From Tribonema minus (lineage: Eukaryota; Sar; Xanthophyceae; Tribonematales; Tribonemataceae), in assembly GCA_017506865.1 (NCBI GenBank), contig JAFCMP010000501.1, forward strand, positions 62,001 through 126,000: a stretch of DNA of 64,000 nt. Direction: 5' to 3'. Both the position numbers and the translations under genes were made by a program. The notes beneath the pieces were generated by a model. The model saw only the letters and a list, made by a program, of their open reading frames with translations. It did no database searches and was not told the DNA's origin. Below are positions 12,538-22,800 of the stretch, piece by piece; position 1 is the first letter of the stretch, and the number at the start of each line of letters is the position of its first letter.

Positions 12538-14771
12538 TCATGCGCGCGCCGGCACAACGATGCTCAGGTTGGGGATGTCCTTGAAATCGAGGGCGTCCAG
12601 CAGCTCCTTGGTGTCTGGGTCTATTTCAATGCGCTCCTGCTCGATTGCGGACACCTGTAGATTTGAAGAAAGCGGCAGCAGTAGCAGCAGTTGAGGGGGG
12701 TCACCAGCGGAAGCGGTTGGGCCAATCTCGAGCTTGGGTCCTCACAAGTGACGGCAGTGGTTTGAGAGTTTCTTGTTCGCACACTTTACAGCGTTCGCAT
12801 TTGTGATTTGTCTTTTTTCTTCTGATGAAGTGGTTCTAGAACCGGGCGTTGCAGCTTGCGCCGCGCCGCGTTCAAGCTGCCATGCAGGCCAGCCCAGCAG
12901 CTGTACCTGAGACATCGGGGTTTCTGGTTGAATGCACAAGAGCACATGCTCCAACGCCGGCAGCACATGCGTCCGCGCTCTCTTTGATAACTGCCACAGG
13001 CTATGCCAAAAAATGTGGAGTGGCGTACATGTGAAGTGCACATAGCTTAACGAGTTCCGCTGTGTGCCAACGCACGGCACCGCATGCGACGTTGGTGTGC
13101 CTGCAGCAGAGCCACAGGCACGGACTCTTGATGTCGCTCGAGCGCACCCTCGTTTCTCGCGCGCGGTGCCGCGCGCTGTACCTCATCAAACACTGCACAT
13201 GTACTGCATCCACTCCGCTATGTACCTGCGGGTACAGAATGCCCACGTGATTCCCTGACATGCAGCACTTCAAGAATTTGCGCGTGTACGGTTGAAGTTG
13301 ATTGCAAGGTTTTGCGACGCACCTCCGGCACAAAGTCAAACAGCCTCTCCCCCTCCTCCTCCTGCAGCTTGAGCGAGATGCAGAGCGCAACATGCGCCCC
13401 CCCCCCCCCCCCCCCGGTAAACTGCATCACGTTCCCCGCAGGTACTGCATCACAATGAGATCTTGCACACCGCTACGTTATATCATGAGGCCAGGGTCCG
13501 CAACTCACCTCGGGCACAAAGTCGAGGCGCCGCTCGCGCTCCTCCTCCTGCAGCTTGAGCGAGATGCCGCGCACGGGGCCGCGCTGAATGCGCTTCATGA
13601 GGTGCGTGACGAAGCCCGCAATCTTGTTGCGCATGCGCTTGGAGGGGATGATGGCGACCTCGTCGCACACGCGCTTGTTGGTGTGGAAGTCCAGCGTCAG
13701 GCGCGCGTAGTACTTCTCTATGATCACGCGCGCCGACTTCTTGACGGTCTTGGTGCGGACGCCCTGGGGGACAAACAAAGGGGGGGGGGGGGGGGGTGAA
13801 GTTGAAGTTGAAGTTGATATACCAGGCGCGGCTGTGTGTGTGTGTGTGGGGCCCGCCGCCTTACGGTGCGAGCGGCGCATGCACGCGCATGCTGACAGTA
13901 ACTGCTGGAGCACCGTGAATCGACTGATGTGAAGTACATGAAACGCTCGCAATCTGGCTCATTACATTACGAGCGGCGCGGTGGCAGCAATCAGCTTGCT
14001 TAGGCGAACTTGCGCTCTCTGCGCGCCGCGCGGCTGCCTGCAGAAAGAACATGCACTTGCAAAAAACCAATGTCCGGTGGCTGCTGAGGACTATTTGCAC
14101 TTGCCGTGACTTCTGTAGTTGCCGTGCCATGGACGGTCTCAGGCTGCAGCTTGGAGAGGGAGAAGGTTGGAGCAAAAGCAACCAACCAGGCAGGTTCTAC
14201 TTGCCTACATAGCTGCTGCCTACGCACTACTGCGGAAGCCAGAAGCAGCGGCGAGAGCGCGGCAGCATAGCGGCAACACACACTGCCTGTCTCACGGATA
14301 AATAGCATCATGGGGTGTTGCGCTTGGCACAAGGCCTGGCGCAGCACATCGAGAGGCGGGCTGGAAAGGAAGCAGTGCTGGACGATAAGGGAGCGCTCTG
14401 CAGCAGAGAGAGGCGCCTCTTCCAGCTGCTGGGCGCGGTGAGTGCGCCAGTGGAGGGCTGCATGGGATCCCGGCTCGCCTTCTCGCGGTTGTACAGTGAG
14501 CGCAGCAGCGTTCTGGTCGTCAAAGCCAATCCACAGGGCACCGCGCTACGGCGCTCCACACTGCTCAAGGCGTTTCGGCGATGACTGCTTCTGTCACTTG
14601 GTAACATGTATGAGTCACCGAGTGCAGAACCAGTGCTTGTGCTTGCTCACTTGCTTGCTTGTACACCGCCGCTCGTGGCGTATTATGTACATCGCCTGGC
14701 TCTCACTCACTAGCCGGCATTGTGGTTCACACAATATAGAGCTATTCTTGCAAGGCAGCAGCACTCACCAT
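12538..14771 (-). CDS. RPS17: 40S ribosomal protein S17 (eS17)
   Basis: eS17 is a small-subunit ribosomal protein. Exon 2 (13509-13763) encodes [20 protein letters not shown] through [35 protein letters not shown] and LDFVPE. Exon 3 (12538-12654) encodes [20 protein letters not shown] and the tail, ending in TGA. These match eS17 nearly end to end. The initiator must lie upstream, because exon 2 opens with the residue after Met. The best candidate is an exon whose coding part is only ATG (14769-14771), followed at once by a GTGAGTGC donor. This gives 124 aa, slightly shorter than typical eS17 (about 135-140). That first intron (13764-14768) would contain one arm of an inverted duplication. 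Exons 2 and 3 are certain; the ATG exon is an inference. Confidence 0.85.
13320..13386 (-). repeat. RPS17: Decayed copy of the RPS17 exon 2 3' end and donor
   Basis: Intron 2 of RPS17 contains a second version of the exon 2 end, 186 bp from the original. Read on the minus strand it gives [19 protein letters not shown], against [19 protein letters not shown] in the real exon, and it is followed by an intact-looking GTGCGT. Upstream of it lies a C/G homopolymer. It is a partial tandem duplicate with several substitutions. Confidence 0.85.
13396..13415. repeat. Poly(C) homopolymer in RPS17 intron 2
   Basis: An uninterrupted C run on the + strand forms the edge of the decayed exon copy. A matching homopolymer (poly-G on the + strand, 13780-13797) lies upstream of the real exon 2 in transcript orientation, where it serves as poly(C) before the acceptor. 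Confidence 0.7.
14000..14574 (+). repeat. Inverted duplication, arm 1
   Basis: About 575 bp that match the reverse complement of 16273-16847 with scattered differences. It starts near GGCGAACTTGCGC and ends in GCTCAAGGCGTT. It carries a truncated copy of the small ORF present in arm 2 (MGCCAWHKA beginning near 14311), with its reading frame disturbed. It lies inside the inferred RPS17 intron 1. Confidence 0.85.
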
Positions 14772-16070
14772 GATTTTAAACTCCAGATATAAGGCAAGAC
14801 TCACTGACCAGCAGCTGCTCCTGTCCAGACTCCACCGTCTTCCCACCGCAGCTCAAAGTGCACATTTGCAGTTGACCCTCACTATTAGAGCTTTGACCAA
14901 CCAGAAAACCTGAAGCCTCTACCTAGAGGTTGAAAACAAGTGGCGCTCATGGACGAAATGCCCTCATCTTCCACGCAGAACAGTTGCATAAAGGTGGGGG
15001 CAATCAGCAGCAGAGAACTCTAAAAAGATGAAGCAGTTGTCCGATTCATTGCAACAACTGTCACACTAAAGGAGGTGCCAGCATTTGGCCCAGCAAGCCG
15101 CAGCGTCAACATGTTGTCCCCACAAAACAGAACTGTACTGAAAAGTACCAGCATTACGCTGCATGCAGAACACATCCAATCATTTGATCGCAACTCGTTG
15201 TGACTTCGCAGCCAAATTCTAGTCAGATGCTACCCAGGATTTCAATGCCAATAAAACAACACATATGCCAATACAATTTGCAGAGACACAACTACAAAGC
15301 TAGGGAAGGATGCGTGCGGCAGTAAATGCAAGAGCACACTCAGAACATACGGCAACGAAGCTTACATACGAGCAGGCCAGAGGGCATCCACACATCATGT
15401 GAAGAAGGTACCTTGGCTACATGGCAGCAGTAGCAATGGCCCAAGACCTTTTGCAGCGCTTGTGAGTCGGTGGCATGTGCACAGCGGGCTGGAATGCCAG
15501 CCTTTCAAAACCGCTGCTGCGACGACTGTAAAATGAGCTGCTGATGCGGCAAGACAACCCATGCGCAACATTGCCGTCCACAGCATGCAGAGTGAAATGC
15601 GGGGAAGCGAGGATGAACGTATTACAATGCATGAACAATGCACCATGCAATGTACCATTGGCACGTACATGACCAACAAGCTACACATGAACGGGACAAC
15701 CAGTGCAGCACGGAAAGCGGAGGCTGTGCTGCAAAGGAAAGGATGATGAGGGAAAGTTCCATTTGCATGTGTTGCACCTCTGTGTGATGGAAGGGAGCTA
15801 GCACATTAGGGTCTATGGGCGCTGGGGTCGGCACCGCAGGCCTCGCGCTCTGCAGCCCGGCATAGTGCGCTAAGGCGGACTAAGAGTGACTGTCCTGCTG
15901 TGCCCTGTGCTATCTCGTCTCTAAACACCATGACTCCACTTCTACTGCAATCGTGTACCAACATGCAAAAGACGACCATGGAGACCAGAGGAGGGGGTAA
16001 CGATGGAGCCGACAGCAGAGGTGCGATGCACCTTCCGATAAGCGTGCTGCGCTGGGGCTAATAGGTGGCG
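14772..16070. other. Spacer of the inverted duplication, no gene seen
   Basis: This stretch includes the presumed RPS17 promoter at its left end. The rest (about 14.8-16.07 kb) is less GC-rich and non-repetitive, with no conserved protein or RNA gene that I can recognise. Confidence 0.5.
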
Positions 16071-16538
16071 CTACGACGTCGCGCTGCTGGCAGTCCGTAA
16101 ACGCTTATGTGACGACACTAGAAATGAAGGTGCGCATCCGCCGACACTGTCTGGCCGCCGCCTCTTTGAAGCTTGTGGTAATGCTGCCGCCGACGATGCT
16201 GTTGTGCCCAGCGCGGTGAGGATCGCCTCAGGCAGGTCTCGTAAGTCGAAGTCGTCTCGTAAAGAGTCCAGCAACGCCTTGAGCAGTGTGGAGCGCCGTA
16301 GCGCGGTGCCCTGTGGATTGGCTTTGACGACCAGAACGCTGCTGCGCTCACTGTACAACCGCAAGAAGGCGAGCCGGGATCCCATGCAGCCCTCCGCTGG
16401 CGCACTCACCGCGCCCAGCAGCTGGAAGAGGCGCCTCTCTCTGCTGCAGAGCGCTCCCATATCGTCCGGCACTGCATGCTTTCCAGCCCGCCTCTCGATG
16501 TGCTGCGCCAGGGCCTTGTGCCAAGCGCAACACCCCAT
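16071..16538 (-). CDS. Unknown 155-aa protein within inverted-repeat arm 2
   Basis: The open frame begins [20 protein letters not shown], with ATG at 16538, and runs past the duplicated segment into unique DNA (LRDDFDLRDLPEAILTAL and a Lys/Arg/Ser-rich tail). Arm 1 holds a shorter, frame-damaged copy of its first about 90 codons, so arm 2 looks like the parent. The N-terminal MGCC would suit myristoylation plus palmitoylation, but this could also be an internal fragment of a larger unrecognised gene. No domain is recognised. Confidence 0.4.
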   Translation of the reverse strand: MGCCAWHKALAQHIERRAGKHAVPDDMGALCSRERRLFQLLGAVSAPAEGCMGSRLAFLRLYSERSSVLVVKANPQGTALRRSTLLKALLDSLRDDFDLRDLPEAILTALGTTASSAAALPQASKRRRPDSVGGCAPSFLVSSHKRLRTASSATS

Positions 16539-16847
16539 GATGCTTTTATCCGTGAGACAGGCAGAGTGTGTGTTATGTTGCCGCTATGCTGCCGCGCTCA
16601 CACTGCTTCTGGCTTCCGCAGTAGTGCGTAGGCAGCTCAAGAGGAATTTGCTTTGCCTGGTTGGTTGCTCCAACCTTCTCCCTCTCCAAGCTGCAGCCTG
16701 AGACCGTCCATGTCTCGGCAACTACAGAAGTCACGGCAAGTGCAAATAGTCCTCAGCAGCCACCGGAAGTTGGTTTTTGCAAGTGCATGTTCTTTCTGCA
16801 GGCAGCCGCGCGGCGCGCAGAGAGAGAAGTTGAAGTTCGCCCCAGTA
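16273..16847 (-). repeat. Inverted duplication, arm 2
   Basis: This is the partner of arm 1 (14000-14574) in opposite orientation, separated by about 1.7 kb. It includes the first part of the 155-aa ORF and about 300 bp upstream of it. The outer end coincides with a GAAGTTGAAGTT motif (about 16827-16838) that arm 1 lacks. Confidence 0.85.
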
Positions 16848-16982
16848 AAATGTAGAATTGGGACAGACAGGCAGGCAGGCAGGCACTGACCGAGGCAGGC
16901 ACTGACCGCGGCAGGCGTACATCACGAGATATTTAGCATAGGCGCGAGCGAATAAAAAAAACTGCTGATTACATCACCAAGC

Positions 16983-18358
16983 ATGGACCACATGCATTCC
17001 CGGGCGCGGTTGCAGTTTCAGCCGGAAAAAGCTAGTTGGAACATGGCGAAGAGGCAGCACAATGCCGATGAGAGCCCTGTTCTGGATGCCTCCGTTGCTC
17101 CTCACATCCTGGCCTTTCTGCGCCCGTCCCTCATGGTCAGAAGCGCGTGCCGGGCTTTCAATTGCGCCATCGAGAGTCTCGAAGCCCCCAAGAAGCACCA
17201 GACCGTGGCACAGGAAGCCACATTCAGCACCAGTCTGCTGCGCTGGGCTGTAGGCAACGGCATGGGCCCGCAGCTGGCGCAGAAGTCCTGCATCTGCCAT
17301 GGCGACTTTGAAGGACTGCTGCTGCTCCGCAGCCATTACGATCTGCCCCTGCAAGCCGAGCACGCTTACCGCGCCGCCAGCAGTGGCAATTGTGCGGATG
17401 CTGCAGTGGCTGCGAACGCACGGCTTTCCTTTCACTTCTCGCGACAAGCAGGTATGCCGCTTTGCCGCCGAAGGCGGGCATCTACAGGCGCTGCAGTGGC
17501 TGCGCCAAGCTGGCAGCAAGTGGAACTGTCTCACATGCTGCGCAGCAGCAGAACATGGGCATTTGGAGGTGCTGCAGTGGGCGCGCGCCAATGGCTGCCA
17601 CTGGAACAAGGGGGTCTGCTCAGGGGCGGCGGCAGGCGGGCACCTTGAGGTGTTGCAGTGGGCACGCGCCAACGGGTGCCCCTGGGGCAACACGATCTGC
17701 TTTGAGGCGGTGGCTGGCGGGCACCTGGACGTGCTGCAGGGGCACGAGCCAATGGGTGCCCCTGGGACCAAAGTCTCTGCTTGAAGGCGGCGGCAGGCGG
17801 CCACCTGGAGGTGCTACGATGGGCGCACGCCAACGGCTGCCCCTGGGACGCCCGGACATGCGGCGCTGCCGCGCGGCAGAGGCACCTGGCCATGCTGCAG
17901 TGGCTGCGCGCCAATGGGTGCCCCTGGGACGAAGGGGTGTGCCGATGCGCCGCGCAGGACGGACGCCTCGAAGCGCTGCAGTGGCTGCGCACCAACGGCT
18001 GCCCCTGGGACGCGTGGACGTGCGACGAAGCCGCCGGTTGGGGGCACCTCGAGGTGCTGCAGTGGGCGCGCACTAGCGGCTGCCCGTGGAGCGAACGCAC
18101 ATGCATTGTGCCGCGCAGTCTGGACGCTGCGATGTGCTGGACTGGGCGCTCGCGAATGGCGCCCCTCGCGACGGGCGGCTTTGCAGGTATGCTGCCGAGG
18201 CAGGGCGCCTTGAGATGCTGCAACTTGCACGCGCTCACGGTTGCACGTGGGGTGCCGCCGCCATGAAATACGCTGCATCCAAGCAGGTACTGGAGTGGGC
18301 GCGCGCCAATGGGTGCCCCAAGCCGCATGATGAAGTTGAAACGTTGGCACCCCCCTGA
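16983..18358 (+). pseudogene. Ankyrin-type repeat protein, frame-broken
   Basis: About 12 repeats of the LQWARANGCPWD...TC...AA..G(H/R)LE type follow an N-terminal, F-box-like helical segment (VAPHILAFLRPSLMVRSACR, about residues 38-57 from ATG 16983). Such proteins form large families in stramenopiles, haptophytes and some giant viruses and are thought to be protein-binding scaffolds. Here the repeats are spread over three reading frames with about three frame breaks, each inside a repeat, where no intron fits. It is therefore a decayed family member, or the assembly has errors in this repetitive DNA. Individual repeats are well preserved, so the damage is recent. Stop at 18356-18358. Confidence 0.75.
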
Positions 18359-19802
18359 GTCGATCAGACCGCCGCTTCAGGCAGCGAGTTCAGCGCTTCT
18401 GATGATGATTGAGAACAGTCAGACTGCGGCGGCATGCGCGAGTGCAGCAGCAAGAGTACCTGGAATGTATTTGGGCAAGAATGCGCAGTGTAGGACACGT
18501 TCGCATGGGTGCCTGTGAGGCATGAGTCATAGGTCGTGAGTCATTTGGTCACGGGAGCATGCTGTGAGCGCACAGAACTCATCACAAATGTATCAATCAT
18601 GAGCCTCATCACCAATAGACTAGTGCATACCAAACTTTAACTGGTGCAGGCGATGAGTGGCTTCTGTCTGATGTCGTGTGCCTCGCCTCAGGTGATGGTC
18701 TGATGAGCCGAAACGAGCAATCACACTGCACAGCTGGGGGAGGAATATGTTTGTGTGAGGCGCCGGCACTTGCAACTCCCCACTGCTAGCATTGCGTCAA
18801 ACTACAGTACATAGCGTGCGTCCTTGCGTCTTGAAGTAGACGAACGTGGATGCCAAAAAGGCAGGCGTTCCTGGCGTCCTACATACATCAGGATTGACGC
18901 ACATCGAACTGCTGACTACAATCGCAGCATAGCAATGCGGGCTGTTGTCAGCACTTCCGCTGGCATGTCACCACCCTGAAGTTGTAGGCAATGCTGACAG
19001 GTTGCGAGTGCAATCAAGACACCATAAAGAGCGAGTCAGCTTGCACTACCCAAAGCTCGTTGTGTGACATTGCCATCGATGGCAGACACTTGGCTCTAAC
19101 TTGTGAGCTGTCGCATAAATGCTTTGTCTCATGATATAGGCAAATCTCAACCCGCCCCAATTGGCCTGCTGTCAATCATGTCTGTACAGAGCATCTTCAG
19201 CATCATGATGGCACATGACGACATCATGGGACAAAGTCGTTGAAATCAAGAGTTATCAATAAAGTTGTGTTTTGTGTTGTGTGCCGACGCGCTCAGACAT
19301 CAAACCTCCCCGTGTCAGATGGAGGTCGCGCTGCTGCCCGCCGCGACAGCAGAAATGGCCACAGGGAACATGCCCCCCTTGACAGCCCACAAGAGGCGTG
19401 CCAGCGTGGCAGTGCTGATCTGTGTTACCTCCCTGCACCACCGCTTAGCGCGGTTTTAGCAGGGGCGCCACGAGCAGCAGCAACTGCACGAGGCAGCTGC
19501 GCCTCGAATCAGCGTACTGAAGGACAGAGCCAAAATTGTGCCAGCAGCACTCAGGATGCTGCTGGCAGCAGATGCTGCTGGTACGCTGCCCGCCCGGTGC
19601 AGACAGCTCTGCAGCAGCTGCGGCAGCTATGCTGCGCCCACTGCAGACTGCTGCGCAGCAGCTGTGGCCGGTGCGTCACCGCGGCGGCCACCTGCCGCAG
19701 CGCTAGCGACTGCCGCAACGCTGAGCACTGCACGCGCGTGTGCGTGACACATCTCCAGACTGCAGCAGCGCTCAATCGATGCGCGTGCCGCAGCAACGTA
19801 TC
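18359..19802. other. Intergenic between ankyrin gene and RNR
   Basis: I see no supported gene here. The left part is lower in GC; the right part (19.5-19.8 kb) is rich in CAG/GCAGC words, where an open frame of about 190 codons is compositional. The RNR 3' end lies at the right edge. Confidence 0.5.
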
Positions 19803-22800
19803 TCATCCTTGACACGAAAGGCATACGTCACCGTCGCAGTAGCTGTCAGCGGCACCATCGTCATCGCCGCCGCCGCCCGCATCGGCAGCAGCCGCGCCAG
19901 CGCGCGAGCGCCACCCAGCGGCGCCGCCGCCGCCTGACGCCCTGGGGTCCAGCGTGAACTGAATGGCGCTGGCGGCGGGGCGCGTGCGCAGGTAGTACAT
20001 GCCCGTCTTGAGGCCGCGGCGCCATGCGTAGAAGTGCATTGACGTGAGGCGGCTGTAGTTGGGCTCCTCGACAAAGAGGTTCATGCTCTGCGACTGGTCG
20101 ATGTACGCGCCGCGGTCTGCGTCAGCGGGCAATGCATGAAGGGGGGCGGCGGCGGGGGGGGGGGGGGGGCACGAGTGAGTGACGTCATGTGGCTTCAACT
20201 GGATGCAGGTGTCGTGAGTGCGTAGAGCTTTCCTTCAAGATGGTGAACTTGAAATTTTATTGGCAGAAGCTTCAGATGTGAGGGAGTAACGCGGGAGCGG
20301 CTGTCTGCAAGAGGGACACTGCTTGCGGAGCGCGGATCATGGATTATCAGCAAGGTGCTGCTGCGTGCGAACGTGCACAGCGTGCAATGTACGCAGTCCT
20401 CCCTCGCGATCTGTGATGACAGGGTCAATGAAGGCGCTGCGCGCTGCGCGCAGGCCCTCACCGCAACCGCACGCCATCAAAAGTATTGCACCAACAAGCC
20501 AACCCAGACGCAGACCGCAGAGCGAGCAGAAGCGCTCACCGGCCGCGAGGTCGATAATCGTCTTCTGCTTGATCTCCCAGACCGTCTTGTAGAGCTCGCG
20601 CAGCTCCGCGGGCAGGCCTGGGAGCCGCATCACGCTGCCGCCATCAGCGATCAGCTGCGCGCGCGCGTCCGCCGTCCAGAGGCCGCGGTTCACGAGGTCG
20701 CGGAAGAGGTGCGGGTTCACGACGATGAATTCACCCGCCTTGACGCGCCGCACGTACATGTTGCTCGTGTACGGCTCGATGCACTCGTTGTACCCCTGCG
20801 GGCCGGGGGGGGCGCGGCGGAGGGTTTAATATGAGGCAGGGGTTGGGAGTTAGGGTTGGAGAATGGGCGCGATAGAGGCGCAGTCGCGTCACCGCCGATG
20901 GAACGAGAGATGTTGGCTGAATGCAACCACATTTATGGCGAGCAGAGCACGCACGCGCAGCAAAACAACCCGTTAAGACCCCCCAAGCCTGGCCCACGAG
21001 ACCACCAGAACGTAACACGCGCCTCTGTGAAGCCTCAAGCAAAACTGACCGACACTGCCAAACAGCGCTTTGCGACCGCATTCACCCAGTATGACTGAGC
21101 GGCGGACACCATGGGCATCGGCGCCAGCACCAGCGTGCTGCGCAGAGTCACCTCAAGCTCAACCCTCTCATCACACTGCAACACACGCGCCGCTGCAAAG
21201 CTTTAAGCGAAAAATGCCAACATTGCCGAGCAACGCTTCGCGAACGCGCACGCACCAGTATCTGAGCTGTGGACGCCGTGGGCATCGGCGCCAGCAGCAG
21301 CGAGTTCCGCAGCCCCGTGCGCGCGACCCGCTCCTTCAGGGCCCCCCAGTCCCACCGCCCCCCCGGCGTCCCCCCCTCCTGCCCCCACAGATCAAACTGA
21401 AACCGCCCCTGGCTCATGGGACTCCCCTCGTACGAGTCGTAGGGGCCCTCGAATGCGGCGAGGTCCGAGCTCGCCGTGAGCGCGGCGTGGTACATGGTCT
21501 CGAAGATCTCCTTGTTGAGTGCGCGCGCGCCGTCCGACTCAAAGGGGAGCCGCATGAGGATGAAGGCGTCGGCGAGGCCCTGCGCGCGATCGAGGGAGAT
21601 GGAAGTGTGACAATGTCGGTTACTGCATTGCGCTGGCGCGTGTCACAGTCGCGTTTAATTGGCCGCGAGGCCCTGCGCTCGCATGAGGAACGGGCCGGCA
21701 GCAAGTATGTATACTAAATAATGCCAGTCACCACGCAGGTATGTACCAATGACAATTATCACGTGCTTTCACAGCCGTGTTTAATGGGTGAGGCGCCAGG
21801 CTTCAGAAGGCACGCGGCACACCGCGCAGCGTCTCAGGCGTGCTTGAAGGCCTACATCAAGATCAGTGTGGTGGTGCGCGGGGGTGGCCAGGCTTGCGCC
21901 GAGCTTCACGCGAATGAGTGCTTGCAGCGGTCGCTGATGCAGACCACGTGCAGCACGAATGCAGTTTGCGCATTGCTGCAGTGCACGCCAAGCGAGCGCG
22001 ACACGATGGAAACATGCGTCTCGGAGACTTCACTGTAGAATGTTATCGTAAAACGCGCGCAGACTAGAAGCAGACACGTGACTATGTAGGCGTCAGCCTG
22101 GCTTGGCCAGGCCCTGCGCAGCACCAACCCTAACCCTTACCCTAACCAACGTGCGTGACGCCCAGATACAGATTCACACTGTGCTCAGAGGCGGCGACAG
22201 AGAGTCCGAATTGGCGCCGGCTCACCTGCACGCCGATGCCAATGGGGCGGTGGCGCAGGTTGCTGCGCCGCGCCTCCTTCAGCGGGTACTTGTTGGCGTC
22301 GATGATGCGGTTGAGGTTGCGCGTCACCACTTGAACTGCGGCGTGCAGCGCCGCGTGGTCAAAGTAGGGCTGCGCGGGCTCGGCGCTGCCGCCGCTGCCG
22401 CCGCCGCCATCGTCAGCGCCCGGCGGCTTGATGACAAATCGCGGCAGCACCAGCGACGCGAGGTTGCAGACGGCGACCTCGTCGGGGCTGGTGTACTCGA
22501 CAACCTGAAGTTCAAGGTGAAGAAGGGGGGTGGAGGGGGGGCGCGGGGGGGGGGGGGGGGGGGGCACAGGTGACTAAGAAACCGATGCACTGGAACAGGG
22601 ACAGGGTGCACACCCAGCTGAGCCAGGTGGTGGTTGCCATGCTGCACTTGTGCTAGACTACGGCCACGTCCGCACCCTGGGGCTCCATGGTCTTAACAAT
22701 ACGCGCCGTGCACACACAACAGCACCGGAGCTCGGCCTACACAGCAGCAACTTCTTTTTTCCTCTTTTTCCCTCAGGCGCTCACACACTCTGCCTCCAAA

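Noticed and set aside
19240-19812. 190-codon plus-strand frame downstream of RNR
   Set aside because: Low-complexity CAG/GCAGC-driven composition, no motif, and overlap with the RNR terminator region.
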